A stretch of 35,489 nucleotides of DNA from Ruminiclostridium sp. (GTDB lineage: Bacteria; Bacillota; Clostridia; Oscillospirales; Ruminococcaceae): contig JAFTVY010000076.1 in the NCBI GenBank assembly GCA_017465545.1, positions 1 to 35,489 of the forward strand, given 5' to 3'. Numbering within the stretch: the stretch's first letter is position 1; each line of letters begins with the position of its first letter. Both the position numbers and the translations under genes were made by a program. Positions 17,064 through 26,284 of this stretch are shown here, piece after piece. The notes under the pieces were generated by a model. That model was given only the letters and a program-made list of their open reading frames with translations. It did no database searches and was not told where the DNA came from.

Positions 17064-17091
17064 AAGAGTATAATTTTTCAAAAAGGTTCCC
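17064..17091 (-). promoter_or_regulatory. Possible ECF-type autoregulated promoter
   Basis: On the - strand GGGAACC followed by a T-run (17085-17091 and beyond) resembles the AAC-centred -35 element used by many ECF sigma factors, and a short TACTC/TATA region follows 15-20 bases later. No ordinary TTGACA/TATAAT pair is visible. ECF operons are often self-activated. The assignment is inferred. Confidence 0.45.
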
Positions 17092-17106
17092 GTTTTTCTG
17101 AAATTT

Positions 17107-17140
17107 TTAAAAAACGGCAGTATCTTAATGGATACTGCCG
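17107..17140 (-). terminator. Rho-independent terminator of the V-ATPase operon
   Basis: Perfect 10-base stem (17115-17124 with 17131-17140), 6-base loop and six T on the - strand (AAAAAA at 17109-17114). It lies 10 bases after the subunit D stop and separates the operon from the sigma factor promoter. Confidence 0.92.
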
Positions 17141-17149
17141 CTGAAATTA

Positions 17150-17800
17150 CTACATATTGAATTTTTTCTTTACCCTTGCCAGCTGTTCCTTTTTCATTTT
17201 TGTGCTCTTTATAACCTTCTGACGAGAGAACTCTTCTCTTTCCTTTTCTTCAAGGGAGTTTGTTATAAAGCTCAGCTGTGCCTCATATTTCGGAATAATT
17301 ATATTTTTGAGCGCATTCGCACGCTTCTGCGTCTTTTTTATCGCAACCGCTAATCTATAGATGCTGTTTTCTATCTCTGCAAGAGCTACCGTCATATATT
17401 TGGTATCGTTAAAGCAGATAACCGCATAGTCAAGATAAGAATTGGTCATAGCAACGTCATACTGGGGTACAAGCTTTCTTTCAGGCAACGTAACCGTAGG
17501 AAGCTCAACGCCCATAACACTGCGGAAGGAAAGCTGAAGCTCCGATTCCTCGGGAACGAACTGCATAAAGGTCGATACAGAGCCAAGAGTCATATTAGCC
17601 TTCTGCAAAGCAAGATAAGCCTTTTCGTAGGTCTGCTCTATATTGTCTCTTACAAGCTTGGATTTATCGATAAGTGCGACCATCTCACGGATAAGAACGT
17701 TTCGCTTTCTGTCCATAAGCTCATAGCCTTGTTTTGCCTGCTGTAAGGAGCGTTTTGTTTTTATTAAATTACCTTTGGTAGGAAAAACCTGCTCAGCCAC
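17150..17800 (-). CDS. ntpD: V/A-type ATPase subunit D
   Basis: A 216-residue central-shaft subunit that turns inside the A3B3 head and couples ATP hydrolysis or synthesis to ion flow. The family hallmark at the N-terminus is visible: FPTKGNLIKTKRSLQQAKQG then LMDRKRNVLIREMVAL (about 7-44). Long heptad-like helices occupy both ends, and the C-terminus is strongly basic (KSTKMKKEQLARVKKKF). Length is normal. The start is GTG 17800 with GGAAGG upstream. It is the last gene of the nine-gene operon, ends 10 bases before a strong terminator, and follows subunit B by 32 bases. Confidence 0.94.
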   Translation of the reverse strand: MAEQVFPTKGNLIKTKRSLQQAKQGYELMDRKRNVLIREMVALIDKSKLVRDNIEQTYEKAYLALQKANMTLGSVSTFMQFVPEESELQLSFRSVMGVELPTVTLPERKLVPQYDVAMTNSYLDYAVICFNDTKYMTVALAEIENSIYRLAVAIKKTQKRANALKNIIIPKYEAQLSFITNSLEEKEREEFSRQKVIKSTKMKKEQLARVKKKFNM

Positions 17801-17832
17801 ACTATCACCTTCCTTTATAATTTAATATAGTT

Positions 17833-19224
17833 TTATACGAATTTTTCAGCCTTTGCAGGATCGTAATGTTCCTTTATAAGCTGTTCACTTACTCTGTCAA
17901 GCTCACTTTCGGGAAGCAGAGACAGAAGCTCCCAGGCAAGGTCAAGGGTTTCGTCCATCGTTCTGTTTTCGTCAAAGCCCTGATTCAGGAAATACTTTTC
18001 AAACATCTGTCCGAATTTCATAATAGCTTTATCGGAAGGAGAAAGCTCATCCTCGCCTATTACCGAAGCCAGCGCTCTTGCATCCTGCACTCTCGCATAG
18101 CAAGCGAAAAGCTGGTTTGTAACGTCTGCATGGTCAGCTCTTGTATATTCTTCACCGATACCGTCCTTCATAAGTCTTGACAAAGACAACAGTACGGAAA
18201 GTCCGGGATATATGCCCGTCTGGTCAAGGTTTCTGTCAAATACTATCTGTCCCTCCGTTATATATGCGGTAAGGTCAGGGATAGGATGCGTTATATCGTC
18301 ATTAGGCATTGTAAGTATAGGAATCTGTGTAACAGAGCCTGTGCTGCCCTCTACTACTCCTGCTCTTTCGTACATAGAGGCAAGGTCGGAATAGAGGTAT
18401 CCGGGGTATCCCTTTCTACCGGGAATCTCACCCTTCGAAGAGGAGAATTCACGAAGTGCCTCGCAGTATGAAGTCATATCCGTCATAATAACAAGGATAT
18501 GCATATTCTTTTCATAAGCTAAATATTCAGCAACGGTAAGAGCGCATCTTGGAGTAAGAATACGTTCTATGATAGGATCGTTGGAAAGATTCAGGAACAT
18601 ACAAACACGCTGAATTGCACCCGTTTCCTCAAAGCTACGGCGGAAATATTCCGCAACGTCATTCTGTACGCCCATAGCGGCAAAGACTACCGCAAAGTCC
18701 TTTCCTTCGGCATACGCAATCTTCGCTTGTCTTACTATCTGTACTGCAAGCTTGTTATGTGACAGACCTGAGCCTGAGAAGATAGGAAGCTTCTGTCCTC
18801 TGATAAGGGTCATAAGGGAGTCTATTGAAGAAATACCCGTATGGATATAGTTTCTGGGATAAGAACGTGCAACGGGATTTAGAGCTCTACCGTTTATATC
18901 TCCGTACTTTTCTGCGAAAACGTCACCAAGTCCATCAATAGCCTTACCTGCACCGTTGAAGGTTCTTCCGAGCATTTCAGGTGACAGAGGGATTTCAAGA
19001 GGCTTTCCTGTAAAAGATATTCTTGTATTATTCAGCGAAATTCCGTTTGTTCCTTCAAAAACCTGAAGCACGACCTTATCGCCCTGCATCTCGACAACTC
19101 TGCCAAGACGCTTTGTACCGTCGGAAAGTGTAATCTCGCCTATTTCATCATAAGCAACGTCCTTTACACCCTGAAGGCATACAAGTGGTCCGTTTATTTC
19201 GCTGAGTCCTGCATATTGTATCAT
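17833..19224 (-). CDS. ntpB: V/A-type ATPase subunit B
   Basis: A 463-residue non-catalytic head subunit, alternating with A in the hexamer. The N-terminal beta-barrel starts [19 protein letters not shown]. The region equivalent to the P-loop reads [19 protein letters not shown], without GKT/S, as expected for B. The segments [33 protein letters not shown] and [20 protein letters not shown] are diagnostic. Length is typical. The start is ATG 19224, with AAAAAGGA upstream; the longer frame to 19263 overlaps the A gene and is rejected. It follows subunit A by 31 bases. Confidence 0.96.
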   Translation of the reverse strand: MIQYAGLSEINGPLVCLQGVKDVAYDEIGEITLSDGTKRLGRVVEMQGDKVVLQVFEGTNGISLNNTRISFTGKPLEIPLSPEMLGRTFNGAGKAIDGLGDVFAEKYGDINGRALNPVARSYPRNYIHTGISSIDSLMTLIRGQKLPIFSGSGLSHNKLAVQIVRQAKIAYAEGKDFAVVFAAMGVQNDVAEYFRRSFEETGAIQRVCMFLNLSNDPIIERILTPRCALTVAEYLAYEKNMHILVIMTDMTSYCEALREFSSSKGEIPGRKGYPGYLYSDLASMYERAGVVEGSTGSVTQIPILTMPNDDITHPIPDLTAYITEGQIVFDRNLDQTGIYPGLSVLLSLSRLMKDGIGEEYTRADHADVTNQLFACYARVQDARALASVIGEDELSPSDKAIMKFGQMFEKYFLNQGFDENRTMDETLDLAWELLSLLPESELDRVSEQLIKEHYDPAKAEKFV

Positions 19225-19255
19225 ATCATTTTTTCCTTTTTCTAAACAAAGTACT

Positions 19256-20992
19256 TTATGCAAAGCACTGATTTATATGAGAAAAATATTCATCAAATTT
19301 TGAAAGCTCATCATTGGGAATATCATATTTCATCTTTATAAGCTTATCAAAAAGTCCGTAGCTCATAATTTCTGAAATGGGTTTACCCGCTGATATTGCA
19401 TCCCCCGCCTTATGATACAGCATAAGTATCGCCTTCATCATAAGTCTCTGCTTTTCAAGAGGCACGAAGGTATCATCCTTGTGGAAAGCATTCTGCTGTA
19501 AAAAGCCTACTCTGATAACTCTCGCTATCTCGATTACAAGCTTCTGATCGTCGGGAAGAACGTCAGCACCGATAAGCTTTACTATTTCCATAAGATTATT
19601 TTCTTCGATAAGAAGTGAGGAAATCTCTTGTCTGAGACTACAGAAATCCTTACCCACGTTCTCTGTATAGTAATCTGCTAAATCATCATAATATTCAGAA
19701 TAGCTCTGAGTCCAGTTGATTGCAGGATAGTGTCTTGCATACGCAAGGCTCTTATCAAGCGCTAAGAAGCAACGTACAAATCGCTTTGTGTTCTGGGTTA
19801 CAGGCTCTGAGAAGTCCGAACCCTGAGGAGAAACCGCACCGATTATTGTGACGCTTCCTTCATTTTTGTTCATAGTTTCGACATAACCTGCACGTTCATA
19901 GAACTCGGAAAGTCGTGACGGCAGATACGCCGGGAAGCCTTCTTCTGCAGGCATTTCTTCAAGTCTGCCTGATATTTCTCTGAGCGCCTCTGCCCATCGT
20001 GAGGTAGAGTCAGCCATAATAGCAATATGATAACCCATATCACGGTAATACTCTGCAAGAGTGATTCCCGTATAGATTGACGCCTCTCTTGCCGCAACGG
20101 GCATATTCGAGGTATTGGCAATAAGAACGGTTCTGTCGGTGAGAGGTCTGCCGCTTTTAGGGTCGATAAGCTCGGAAAATTCTTCAAGAACCTGAGTCAT
20201 CTCATTTCCACGTTCACCGCATCCGATATATACGATTATATCAGCATCGCACCATTTTGCAATCTGGTGCTGAGTCATAGTCTTACCTGTACCGAAGCCA
20301 CCGGGAACCGCCGCCGTACCACCCTTCGCAAGAGGTGCTATAGTGTCAATTACTCTCTGTCCGGTAACAAGAGGCTTTGATATAGGGATTCTTCTGTTTA
20401 CGGGACGGGCTGTTCTTATAGGCCATTTCTGTACCATTGTAAGCTCAATTTCAGTTCCGTCTGCATTTTCAATCTTACATATAACGTCGTTTACCTTATG
20501 CTTGCCGTTTTCCGCAATATAAGTAACAGTACCGCTCACTGCAGGAGGTACCATACATCTGTGTGTGATTATAGCTGTTTCGGGACATTCGGCATAAATT
20601 GTACCACCTGATACAGCATCGCCGACCTTTACGGTAATTGTGACGTCAAATTCTCTTTCCTCATCAAGTGCAGGAATAGAGCTTCCTTCTGTTACGTATA
20701 CGCCGCTGATATCGGTCATAACCTTCAGCGGGCGCTGAATTCCATCGTAAATATTTGAAATTATACCCGGTCCTAAAGTGGCGCACATAGGACTTCCCGT
20801 TGCCTCTACAGGGTCTCCCGGCATAAGTCCTGCCGTTCCCTCGTAAACCTGAATGGTGGTAATATCGGAGGTTACTCCGATAACCTCACCGATAAGCTTC
20901 TTTTCACCTACCAGTACCATTTCTCTCATAGAAAAGTCCTTGGTGTCCTTCACCTTTACAACGGGACCGTTTATAGCATAGATTTTATTCAA
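19256..20992 (-). CDS. ntpA: V/A-type ATPase catalytic subunit A
   Basis: The 578-residue catalytic head subunit binds and turns over ATP. N-terminal barrel [14 protein letters not shown], the A-specific non-homologous insert around residues 110-190, Walker [14 protein letters not shown] (231-243), [20 protein letters not shown] (about 253-272) and the catalytic-region [17 protein letters not shown] are all present. The alternate P-loop GGFGTGKT replaces the common GPFGSGKT. Length is normal. The start is TTG 20992 with GGAGG 7 bases upstream. It lies between E and B in the operon. The enzyme may run as ATP synthase or as an ion pump; which way cannot be told from this gene. Confidence 0.97.
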   Translation of the reverse strand: MNKIYAINGPVVKVKDTKDFSMREMVLVGEKKLIGEVIGVTSDITTIQVYEGTAGLMPGDPVEATGSPMCATLGPGIISNIYDGIQRPLKVMTDISGVYVTEGSSIPALDEEREFDVTITVKVGDAVSGGTIYAECPETAIITHRCMVPPAVSGTVTYIAENGKHKVNDVICKIENADGTEIELTMVQKWPIRTARPVNRRIPISKPLVTGQRVIDTIAPLAKGGTAAVPGGFGTGKTMTQHQIAKWCDADIIVYIGCGERGNEMTQVLEEFSELIDPKSGRPLTDRTVLIANTSNMPVAAREASIYTGITLAEYYRDMGYHIAIMADSTSRWAEALREISGRLEEMPAEEGFPAYLPSRLSEFYERAGYVETMNKNEGSVTIIGAVSPQGSDFSEPVTQNTKRFVRCFLALDKSLAYARHYPAINWTQSYSEYYDDLADYYTENVGKDFCSLRQEISSLLIEENNLMEIVKLIGADVLPDDQKLVIEIARVIRVGFLQQNAFHKDDTFVPLEKQRLMMKAILMLYHKAGDAISAGKPISEIMSYGLFDKLIKMKYDIPNDELSKFDEYFSHINQCFA

Positions 20993-21006
20993 GGTCTTAC
21001 CTCCGT

Positions 21007-21597
21007 TTAAAGTGAAAGCTCACTATGATTTGCAAAATCCTTGCGCTGTTTTTCAAGCTGGGAATCAAAGGTGTAATCAAGATAGATATTCTCCTTCGGA
21101 TAGAATACCAGAATACCACCGAGCAGAATAGTCTTGTCAACCGCTGTTCCGACAGTCTTGCCGCCGGCTATAGCTGATATAACATCCTTATCCCCTGCGC
21201 TGTGGTATATAACACAATCCTTATAAAGGGGGATTTCTTTATCCGCTCTTTCTATAAGTGCAGAAAGCTTTTTTGTGTAAGCGTCCGACTGTACGTATTC
21301 CAAAATACGGCTGCTTACTCTTTCAAAAAGCTCGTTCACCTTCTGATTTCTGAAGGCAAGCACGTCCTTTTTAGCTTCAAAATCTCTGTGTGAAAGCTCT
21401 TTGGCGTATATAATGCCGGTATCGTGCTTATCCTGAAGAATATCCTCTTCCTCATCGTGTTTATATTTTTCCTGTGCCTTTTCTACAATCTCTTCCGACT
21501 GTTTTCTGGCATTTTCAATAATCTCCTCTGCAATGCGCTTTGCATCCTCAAGGATTATTTTACCAAGTCTTTCGGCACGCTTCTGTTCTTCAAGCAT
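21007..21597 (-). CDS. ntpE: V/A-type ATPase subunit E (peripheral stalk)
   Basis: A 196-residue stalk protein that, with the H/G subunit, ties the head to subunit I so it does not spin. The first about 100 residues are a long charged coiled coil (AKRIAEEIIENARKQSEEIV), and the second half is a small alpha/beta domain ending LDYTFDSQLEKQRKDFA, where the head binds. Length is typical. ATG start with AGAGGA upstream. The gene lies between F and A, instead of between K and C as in Enterococcus. Confidence 0.88.
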   Translation of the reverse strand: MLEEQKRAERLGKIILEDAKRIAEEIIENARKQSEEIVEKAQEKYKHDEEEDILQDKHDTGIIYAKELSHRDFEAKKDVLAFRNQKVNELFERVSSRILEYVQSDAYTKKLSALIERADKEIPLYKDCVIYHSAGDKDVISAIAGGKTVGTAVDKTILLGGILVFYPKENIYLDYTFDSQLEKQRKDFANHSELSL

Positions 21598-21640
21598 ACT
21601 TTTTTCCTCTCTTAAAATGGATAGAGCTATCCCGCATAGG

Positions 21641-21949
21641 TCAGAATTTAATACCTATAGCTTCGCTTACGTACTGATCTATCGACTGGCTGATACCTGA
21701 CGCACCGTGTCTGTCGGGAATCTCGACTATAAGCGGCTTTGCACAATTCAGCTTCATATCGTAGACTGTATCCCTGCACATATTTATAAGCTTTTCGGTC
21801 ATTAATATAACTCCGACATTCCTATCAGCTTTAGCCTTCTCCAAAGATTTTTTGACCTGCTCTGCCGTATGGACTACAACTCCGTCTATACCTGCAAGTC
21901 GCATACCCATCCGGGTATCGTTATTGTCGCTTATCAGAAAAAATTTCAT
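21641..21949 (-). CDS. ntpG: V/A-type ATPase subunit F (central stalk)
   Basis: A 102-residue Rossmann-like protein that binds subunit D in the central stalk. The pattern KFFLISDNNDTRMGMRLAGI with VVVHTAEQV, GVILMTEKL and PLIVEIPDRHG matches the family end to end. Length is typical. ATG start with AAGGAAGG upstream, 18 bases after the K stop. Confidence 0.92.
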   Translation of the reverse strand: MKFFLISDNNDTRMGMRLAGIDGVVVHTAEQVKKSLEKAKADRNVGVILMTEKLINMCRDTVYDMKLNCAKPLIVEIPDRHGASGISQSIDQYVSEAIGIKF

Positions 21950-21967
21950 AGCAGAGCCTTCCTTCTG

Positions 21968-22411
21968 TCAGGAGAAGAGAATAAGAATAGAAATAAGCAG
22001 GCCGTAGATAGCAACACCTTCACCAAGAGCAACGAAGATAAGGGATTTTGTAAAGTTCTTGTCATCCTCAGAGGTAGCACCAATAGCCGCAGGAGCCGCA
22101 CTACCTACCGCAATACCGGTACCGATGGTAGCAAGACCTGTTGATAATGCCGCACTGAGATACTTGAGGCCATCGCCTACTCCGAGAACGGTCTGTACAG
22201 CCTCAGCGCCTTCTTCTGCCGCAAAAGCGAACACAGGTACAAAGATGCTCATAAGCACCATAACGCCTATAAAGCTACCTGCATTGAGAAGAATTGATTT
22301 CTTCACGTTTACTGTCTTACCATCGTGCTTTCTCTTTATCATAAGAACGAGAGGGGTAATAATAAGTGCGAGTGCGAATAAGGGTAATAAAAATGAAATT
22401 GCTTTTTCCAT
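21968..22411 (-). CDS. ntpK: V/A-type ATPase membrane ring subunit K (c subunit)
   Basis: A 147-residue proteolipid whose ring carries the transported ion. The C-terminal half is a standard helical hairpin: GLKYLSAALSTGLATIGTGI (81-100), then SLIFVALGEGVAIYGLLISI (123-142), with the ion-binding Glu131. The N-terminal half has two further hydrophobic segments (about 6-24 and 39-64) linked by IKRKHDGKTVNVKK, but they do not repeat the hairpin, unlike the tandem duplication in E. hirae NtpK. The second ends in VFAFAAEEGAE, which looks like a signal-peptidase site. The start is ATG 22411 with GGAGG upstream; the ATG at 22426 contains that site. Whether the ion is H+ or Na+ is not clear. Confidence 0.9.
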   Translation of the reverse strand: MEKAISFLLPLFALALIITPLVLMIKRKHDGKTVNVKKSILLNAGSFIGVMVLMSIFVPVFAFAAEEGAEAVQTVLGVGDGLKYLSAALSTGLATIGTGIAVGSAAPAAIGATSEDDKNFTKSLIFVALGEGVAIYGLLISILILFS

Positions 22412-22429
22412 GAGTTTATCCTCCATATA

Positions 22430-24745
22430 TTAAACATTTACCTGAAGCGGTGTAAATTCCTTACCATCGCTGACGTAAAAACGTCCGAATAATTCGTAGA
22501 ACTCAAGTCTCAGTACCTGAATACCTACTATAAAGCCTTCCATACCGATAACAAAAAGGTTACCGATTATCTGGACGATTATCATTCCTGCAGAAAGCTC
22601 TGTTCCTGCAAGAACGTTTACTACAAGCATCATACCTGCGTGGCTCAGGATAAAGCCGCCCACACGAAGGAATGACATTGTATTCGTAAGATAGGAGAGG
22701 CAGGTTTCAAACATTTCGATAAAGCCCTCTACTATCATATTGCCAACGGATTTCTTTTCTTTTACCGTCTTTTCCTGCTTTCCGGAAGCCTTGTAACGCT
22801 TGTATTTTGTAAGCTCGGACGGCATCTTCATTCTTTCAAAGGAAAGACCTAAGAATATTTCGTCTACCTTTGCCTTTTCGCTCTTGGGAGTAAAGTAAAC
22901 ACCGTAGACCATACCATCCTTTTCGGATACGGGAACGAAGGCGTAATCGCTGTTCTTGTGGTATCCGAGCTTCATCTGTGCTTCAGAAGGCATTCTGCCG
23001 TAAACCGCACGTACGTTCTTCATGCTCTGGATGTAATCAAGCTGTTTTCTGAGCTTTCTCGCATCATTTTCATCAAGTCTGTCAGAGGTTCTGATAGCCG
23101 CATTTGCAACTGCAAGCTTCTGTGTCTGCAGAACGTTGCCTCGTACTGCATTTGCTACCACGTGTGCAAGCGGTTCTTTAAAGAACATAATGCACAGAGG
23201 TAAAACTATCAGGAAAATTATATAAAGCGGTGTGAACATCTGTATACCAAGCACCAGCTGTAAAGCCGCCGCCACAAGTACCGATACGTAGAATACCATA
23301 CCTGCTACGCCGTTTGCACCGAATAAGGCTGATTCGTAGTCCTGTCTCTTTACTGAAAGGGTTATATTGAGTATCATACACGAAATAAGCAGTATGACAC
23401 CGATAACCAGAGCCGCAATCAGCAGATACGTGGACACCTGGAATATGTTGTGGGGCTGTCCCATAAGTGTGTAGAAGGGTTCTGAATGGAAAAACGGTGT
23501 TATCAGTTCTTCGTTGCCGAATACAGAACCATACAGCACACCGAATATTGCCGAACTTATACCGATTCGCATCATAATAGGTGCAAGCTTTACCTTTTTC
23601 CATCTGTCAAGTATAAAGCCGAGCAGGGATATTACAAGTCCCTGACCAAGATCTCCGAACATTATGCCGTATAAAAGCATAAAGGTTATAGCTACGTAAG
23701 GGGTAGGATCTATACCATTATAAGCGGGTAGTCCGTACATCTTTACAAACATTTCAAAGGGTCTGAAAAGCCAGTTATTTCTCAGCTTTGTCGGAGGCTT
23801 CATTCTGTCGTCAATAAAATAAGGCTTATCCTCAATCTCTATATCCGTTACAGAAGAAAGAGCTTCCTTGAAAGCACCAAGCTTTCTCGTCGGGATAAAG
23901 CCCGCCATATGGAAGCGATTGTTGATTACCGACACCTGATTTCTCATTTCATAGCTACTGTCAAGGAACCTCAGCTTACTTCTTACCTTCAGGAAGCAAT
24001 CATATTCTCTTTCTTTCACTTCGCTGAGTTGTTTCAGTACCTCTTCACGCTGTTCTTCAAGCTCTGCAATCTGGTGGGAGAGATCAGCAAGAGCTGTTTC
24101 ACCATCACCCGTTACGTAATCAGGAATTCTGATTCTCTCAAAATAAAGTCCGTTGAATATATCATCAGTTTCTGATTTTGTGCTGACAGGAGCGAAATAT
24201 ACACCCCATACATAACCCTCATTTTCATCGAGCGGAACAAACACAAAATCCTTATCAGAATAAAAACTCAGCTTTGTATAGCTGTCTGAAGGCATTCTGC
24301 CGAATCTCACCTTGACGTACTTACAATTTATAATATCCTTGAAGTCGGTATCAAGATTTGACAGATTCTCAATATGGCGCAACGCCTGGTGATACTGATC
24401 GATAGATTCATCAAGGAAGCCCTTGTAGCTTATAAGATCGCCTACTTCTTCCTCTATACTACGGAAATATTCGTCAAATTCGTGCTTAGCCTCCATCGTT
24501 ATTCCGTCGTAGGCTACCGTTTTATCCTCAATACCAAGTCCCTGCGCTATATCTTCCGCTCTTTTGATAAGATTTCTGTAAATATCCTTATCCTTCAGAG
24601 TTTTGAACTGTGCCGATCCGTAGGTCAGCGTATAATAATTCGGCTCAAGATGAAAGCACTTTGTTTCACAGCACCTTACAAGCGTCTTGTTGACCTGCTT
24701 TAACGGTCCGCTGACGGAAACAAGCGACATTTTTTCAACTGCCAA
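22430..24745 (-). CDS. ntpI: V/A-type ATPase subunit I (a subunit) with internal module duplication
   Basis: The 771-residue stator subunit holds the ion channels beside the K ring. N-terminal cytosolic arm (1-320) has an alpha/beta lobe and two long coiled coils (about 85-130 and 215-260). The membrane domain starts near residue 348 (YVAITFMLLYGIMFGDLGQG), continues through helices at 391-411, 437-462, 480-500 and 506-522, and ends with the conserved FETCLSYLTNTMSFLRVGGF (679-698), where Arg694 faces the ring, plus two more helices. Between EPLAHVV and that region is an extra block of about 130 residues (about 535-665). It holds a second copy (578-646) of the module at 144-212, with shared GRMPS, FVP, GVYF and FER motifs. 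Usual length is near 650. The start is TTG 24745 with AAAGGG upstream and the usual AVEKM start. Confidence 0.93.
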   Translation of the reverse strand: MAVEKMSLVSVSGPLKQVNKTLVRCCETKCFHLEPNYYTLTYGSAQFKTLKDKDIYRNLIKRAEDIAQGLGIEDKTVAYDGITMEAKHEFDEYFRSIEEEVGDLISYKGFLDESIDQYHQALRHIENLSNLDTDFKDIINCKYVKVRFGRMPSDSYTKLSFYSDKDFVFVPLDENEGYVWGVYFAPVSTKSETDDIFNGLYFERIRIPDYVTGDGETALADLSHQIAELEEQREEVLKQLSEVKEREYDCFLKVRSKLRFLDSSYEMRNQVSVINNRFHMAGFIPTRKLGAFKEALSSVTDIEIEDKPYFIDDRMKPPTKLRNNWLFRPFEMFVKMYGLPAYNGIDPTPYVAITFMLLYGIMFGDLGQGLVISLLGFILDRWKKVKLAPIMMRIGISSAIFGVLYGSVFGNEELITPFFHSEPFYTLMGQPHNIFQVSTYLLIAALVIGVILLISCMILNITLSVKRQDYESALFGANGVAGMVFYVSVLVAAALQLVLGIQMFTPLYIIFLIVLPLCIMFFKEPLAHVVANAVRGNVLQTQKLAVANAAIRTSDRLDENDARKLRKQLDYIQSMKNVRAVYGRMPSEAQMKLGYHKNSDYAFVPVSEKDGMVYGVYFTPKSEKAKVDEIFLGLSFERMKMPSELTKYKRYKASGKQEKTVKEKKSVGNMIVEGFIEMFETCLSYLTNTMSFLRVGGFILSHAGMMLVVNVLAGTELSAGMIIVQIIGNLFVIGMEGFIVGIQVLRLEFYELFGRFYVSDGKEFTPLQVNV

Positions 24746-24766
24746 AATATCATCCCTTTCTTAATG

Positions 24767-25810
24767 CTATATAATAAGCATTTTTTCTATTTCTGCCGAG
24801 GGTATTGAATATCTTATACCCTCGATTATTGTCGTTAAATTACTTAATTCTATTTCCATAAGCTCTGCAAAGGAAAACAGCACAACGCTGTCATACTGAG
24901 ACAGCATAAGCTTTTTTCTGAAGAAATTGAGCTTTGAATAGCTTACCGCCGTTTCAAAATCCATACCTTCCGTATCCGGGCAGGACTTGAAATAAGGGTG
25001 CTTTCTTATAAGCGTCTCTATCGGCTCGGAATCGGATTTTTCAAGCAGTCGCTTCATATCCTTCTCTGAGAATCTGTAATGATACGGCAGATAGTTGTCC
25101 ATAACCTGCTCGTTAGTCATTTTAAAGATTCCCTTGAGTCTGTAGCACAGCTTCATATTATAAATATCAGCGCTGTGCAGAACGCATTTTTCTATTTCTT
25201 CTCTTTCCTTACCCTGAAACTCTTTTTTTATAGTCGTTGTAAGCCATTCGTGGAAATGCTGTCCCATAACCGTTTCAACTATTCTTATTTCCGGGAACAA
25301 CGCTCCTTCGGGTGTAAGGGGCTTCAGCACCTTATAATAAGGCGTACCTTTAAGAAAGTCCAGAACCTCTCTGAAGGTTCTTGCCTTTACAAGCTCCATA
25401 AACTTAACTTCGCTGTGCTTCTGAAGGAACATAGGAAAATAGAGAATAAAATTTTCATATTCCCCTGCGCTTATATACATTATAGCCTTGATTATCTGGG
25501 CTATTTCCTCACGTTTCAGAAGATAGCGGAAGAATCCGTTTTTCTGTCTGAATTTAAAATTACAAAGCTCGATATAATTACCAAACATCCATTTATATAG
25601 AAGCTGCTCTGCAAGATTTCTGCGTACCGAGCTGTCGTTTACCTCAGCAAAGTATTTTTTATATCCGGGTAACGTTTTTAGTGCCGCCACCACGTAGGAA
25701 ACGTCGCTTTTGCCTGCAAGCTGTCTGTAATCGGACAACGTCAGCATTTTTCCGTACTTGCATCTGGCTTTGGCGACGACTGCAGTTCTACCTGCCGACA
25801 AATTCCTCAC
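24767..25810 (-). CDS. ntpC: V/A-type ATPase subunit C (central stalk-to-ring adaptor)
   Basis: A 347-residue subunit (d subunit in other naming) that joins the D/F shaft to the membrane ring. The N-terminus VVAKARCKYGKMLTLSDYRQLAG and the repeated helical bundles, with segments such as LRNRIAEQLL-like RRNLAEQLLYKW and FSFAELMEIELSNLTTIIEG at the C-terminus, match the family. Length is typical. The start is uncertain: GTG 25810 has only AAGAG directly before it, whereas TTG 25801 has AGAGGTG about 6 bases upstream. It precedes I in this operon; in Enterococcus it comes after E. Confidence 0.88.
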   Translation of the reverse strand: MRNLSAGRTAVVAKARCKYGKMLTLSDYRQLAGKSDVSYVVAALKTLPGYKKYFAEVNDSSVRRNLAEQLLYKWMFGNYIELCNFKFRQKNGFFRYLLKREEIAQIIKAIMYISAGEYENFILYFPMFLQKHSEVKFMELVKARTFREVLDFLKGTPYYKVLKPLTPEGALFPEIRIVETVMGQHFHEWLTTTIKKEFQGKEREEIEKCVLHSADIYNMKLCYRLKGIFKMTNEQVMDNYLPYHYRFSEKDMKRLLEKSDSEPIETLIRKHPYFKSCPDTEGMDFETAVSYSKLNFFRKKLMLSQYDSVVLFSFAELMEIELSNLTTIIEGIRYSIPSAEIEKMLII

Positions 25811-25820
25811 CTCTTATACG

Positions 25821-26132
25821 TCAGCTGTCTATTATTGCTGTAAAAATTTCATCCTCAAGAGCTGCTCCGCTTTTTTCAAAGTAGCTCTCTATCGCCTTTA
25901 TCTTTTCATCTCGTTCATCGTTGGTTTCGTGAATATGCTGTGTACCTGTCGATTTAAGGTCTTCATGGTATTCCTTAACCATACTGTCACGCTCTGCTAT
26001 ATATTTGAGTCGCATGCTTTCCTTGACCTTTTCAGCCACCTCAAGCATCTCCTTACTCGTTTTTTCAGCTGAGCGCACTATCTCTTCTGCCTGCTTTTCA
26101 TAGGAAATGATTTCACCGATGATATCCACCAT
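25821..26132 (-). CDS. V/A-type ATPase subunit H/G (peripheral stalk coiled coil)
   Basis: A 103-residue, almost wholly helical protein rich in Lys, Glu and Ala (SYEKQAEEIVRSAEKTSKEM, then VAEKVKESMRLKYIAERD). It is the partner of subunit E in the peripheral stalk. It belongs to the G/H subunit class (NtpF in E. hirae) by position, size and coiled-coil pattern; the sequence itself is low in signature residues. The start is ATG 26132 with AGGAGGG upstream; an ATG at 26165 lies at the transcription start. It is the first gene of the operon. Confidence 0.8.
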   Translation of the reverse strand: MVDIIGEIISYEKQAEEIVRSAEKTSKEMLEVAEKVKESMRLKYIAERDSMVKEYHEDLKSTGTQHIHETNDERDEKIKAIESYFEKSGAALEDEIFTAIIDS

Positions 26133-26167
26133 ATACAAACACCCTCCTTCTTTTCGCAGATACATAA

Positions 26168-26196
26168 ATTATACTCCTTTTTTTTTATTAAAGCAA
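26168..26196 (-). promoter_or_regulatory. Sigma-A promoter of the V-ATPase operon
   Basis: On the - strand a -35 box TTGCTT (26191-26196), a 17-base spacer containing a run of nine A, and a -10 box TATAAT (26168-26173). The leader is about 30 bases. Confidence 0.78.
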
Positions 26197-26245
26197 GAGA
26201 AATTTTCAAAAAAAGACTTTTAAACTTAATTTTTAGCAAAGATTC

Positions 26246-26278
26246 AGCCGCAATCACCTAAAATCTGGGATTACGGCT
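26246..26278 (-). terminator. Terminator-like hairpin after the 1229-residue gene
   Basis: A 10-base stem with one G-T pair (26246-26255 with 26269-26278) and a 13-base loop, 6 bases after the stop. The following - strand is A/T-rich with only short T runs, so it may terminate incompletely and let transcription reach the V-ATPase promoter region. Confidence 0.65.
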
Positions 26279-26284
26279 GGTTTA

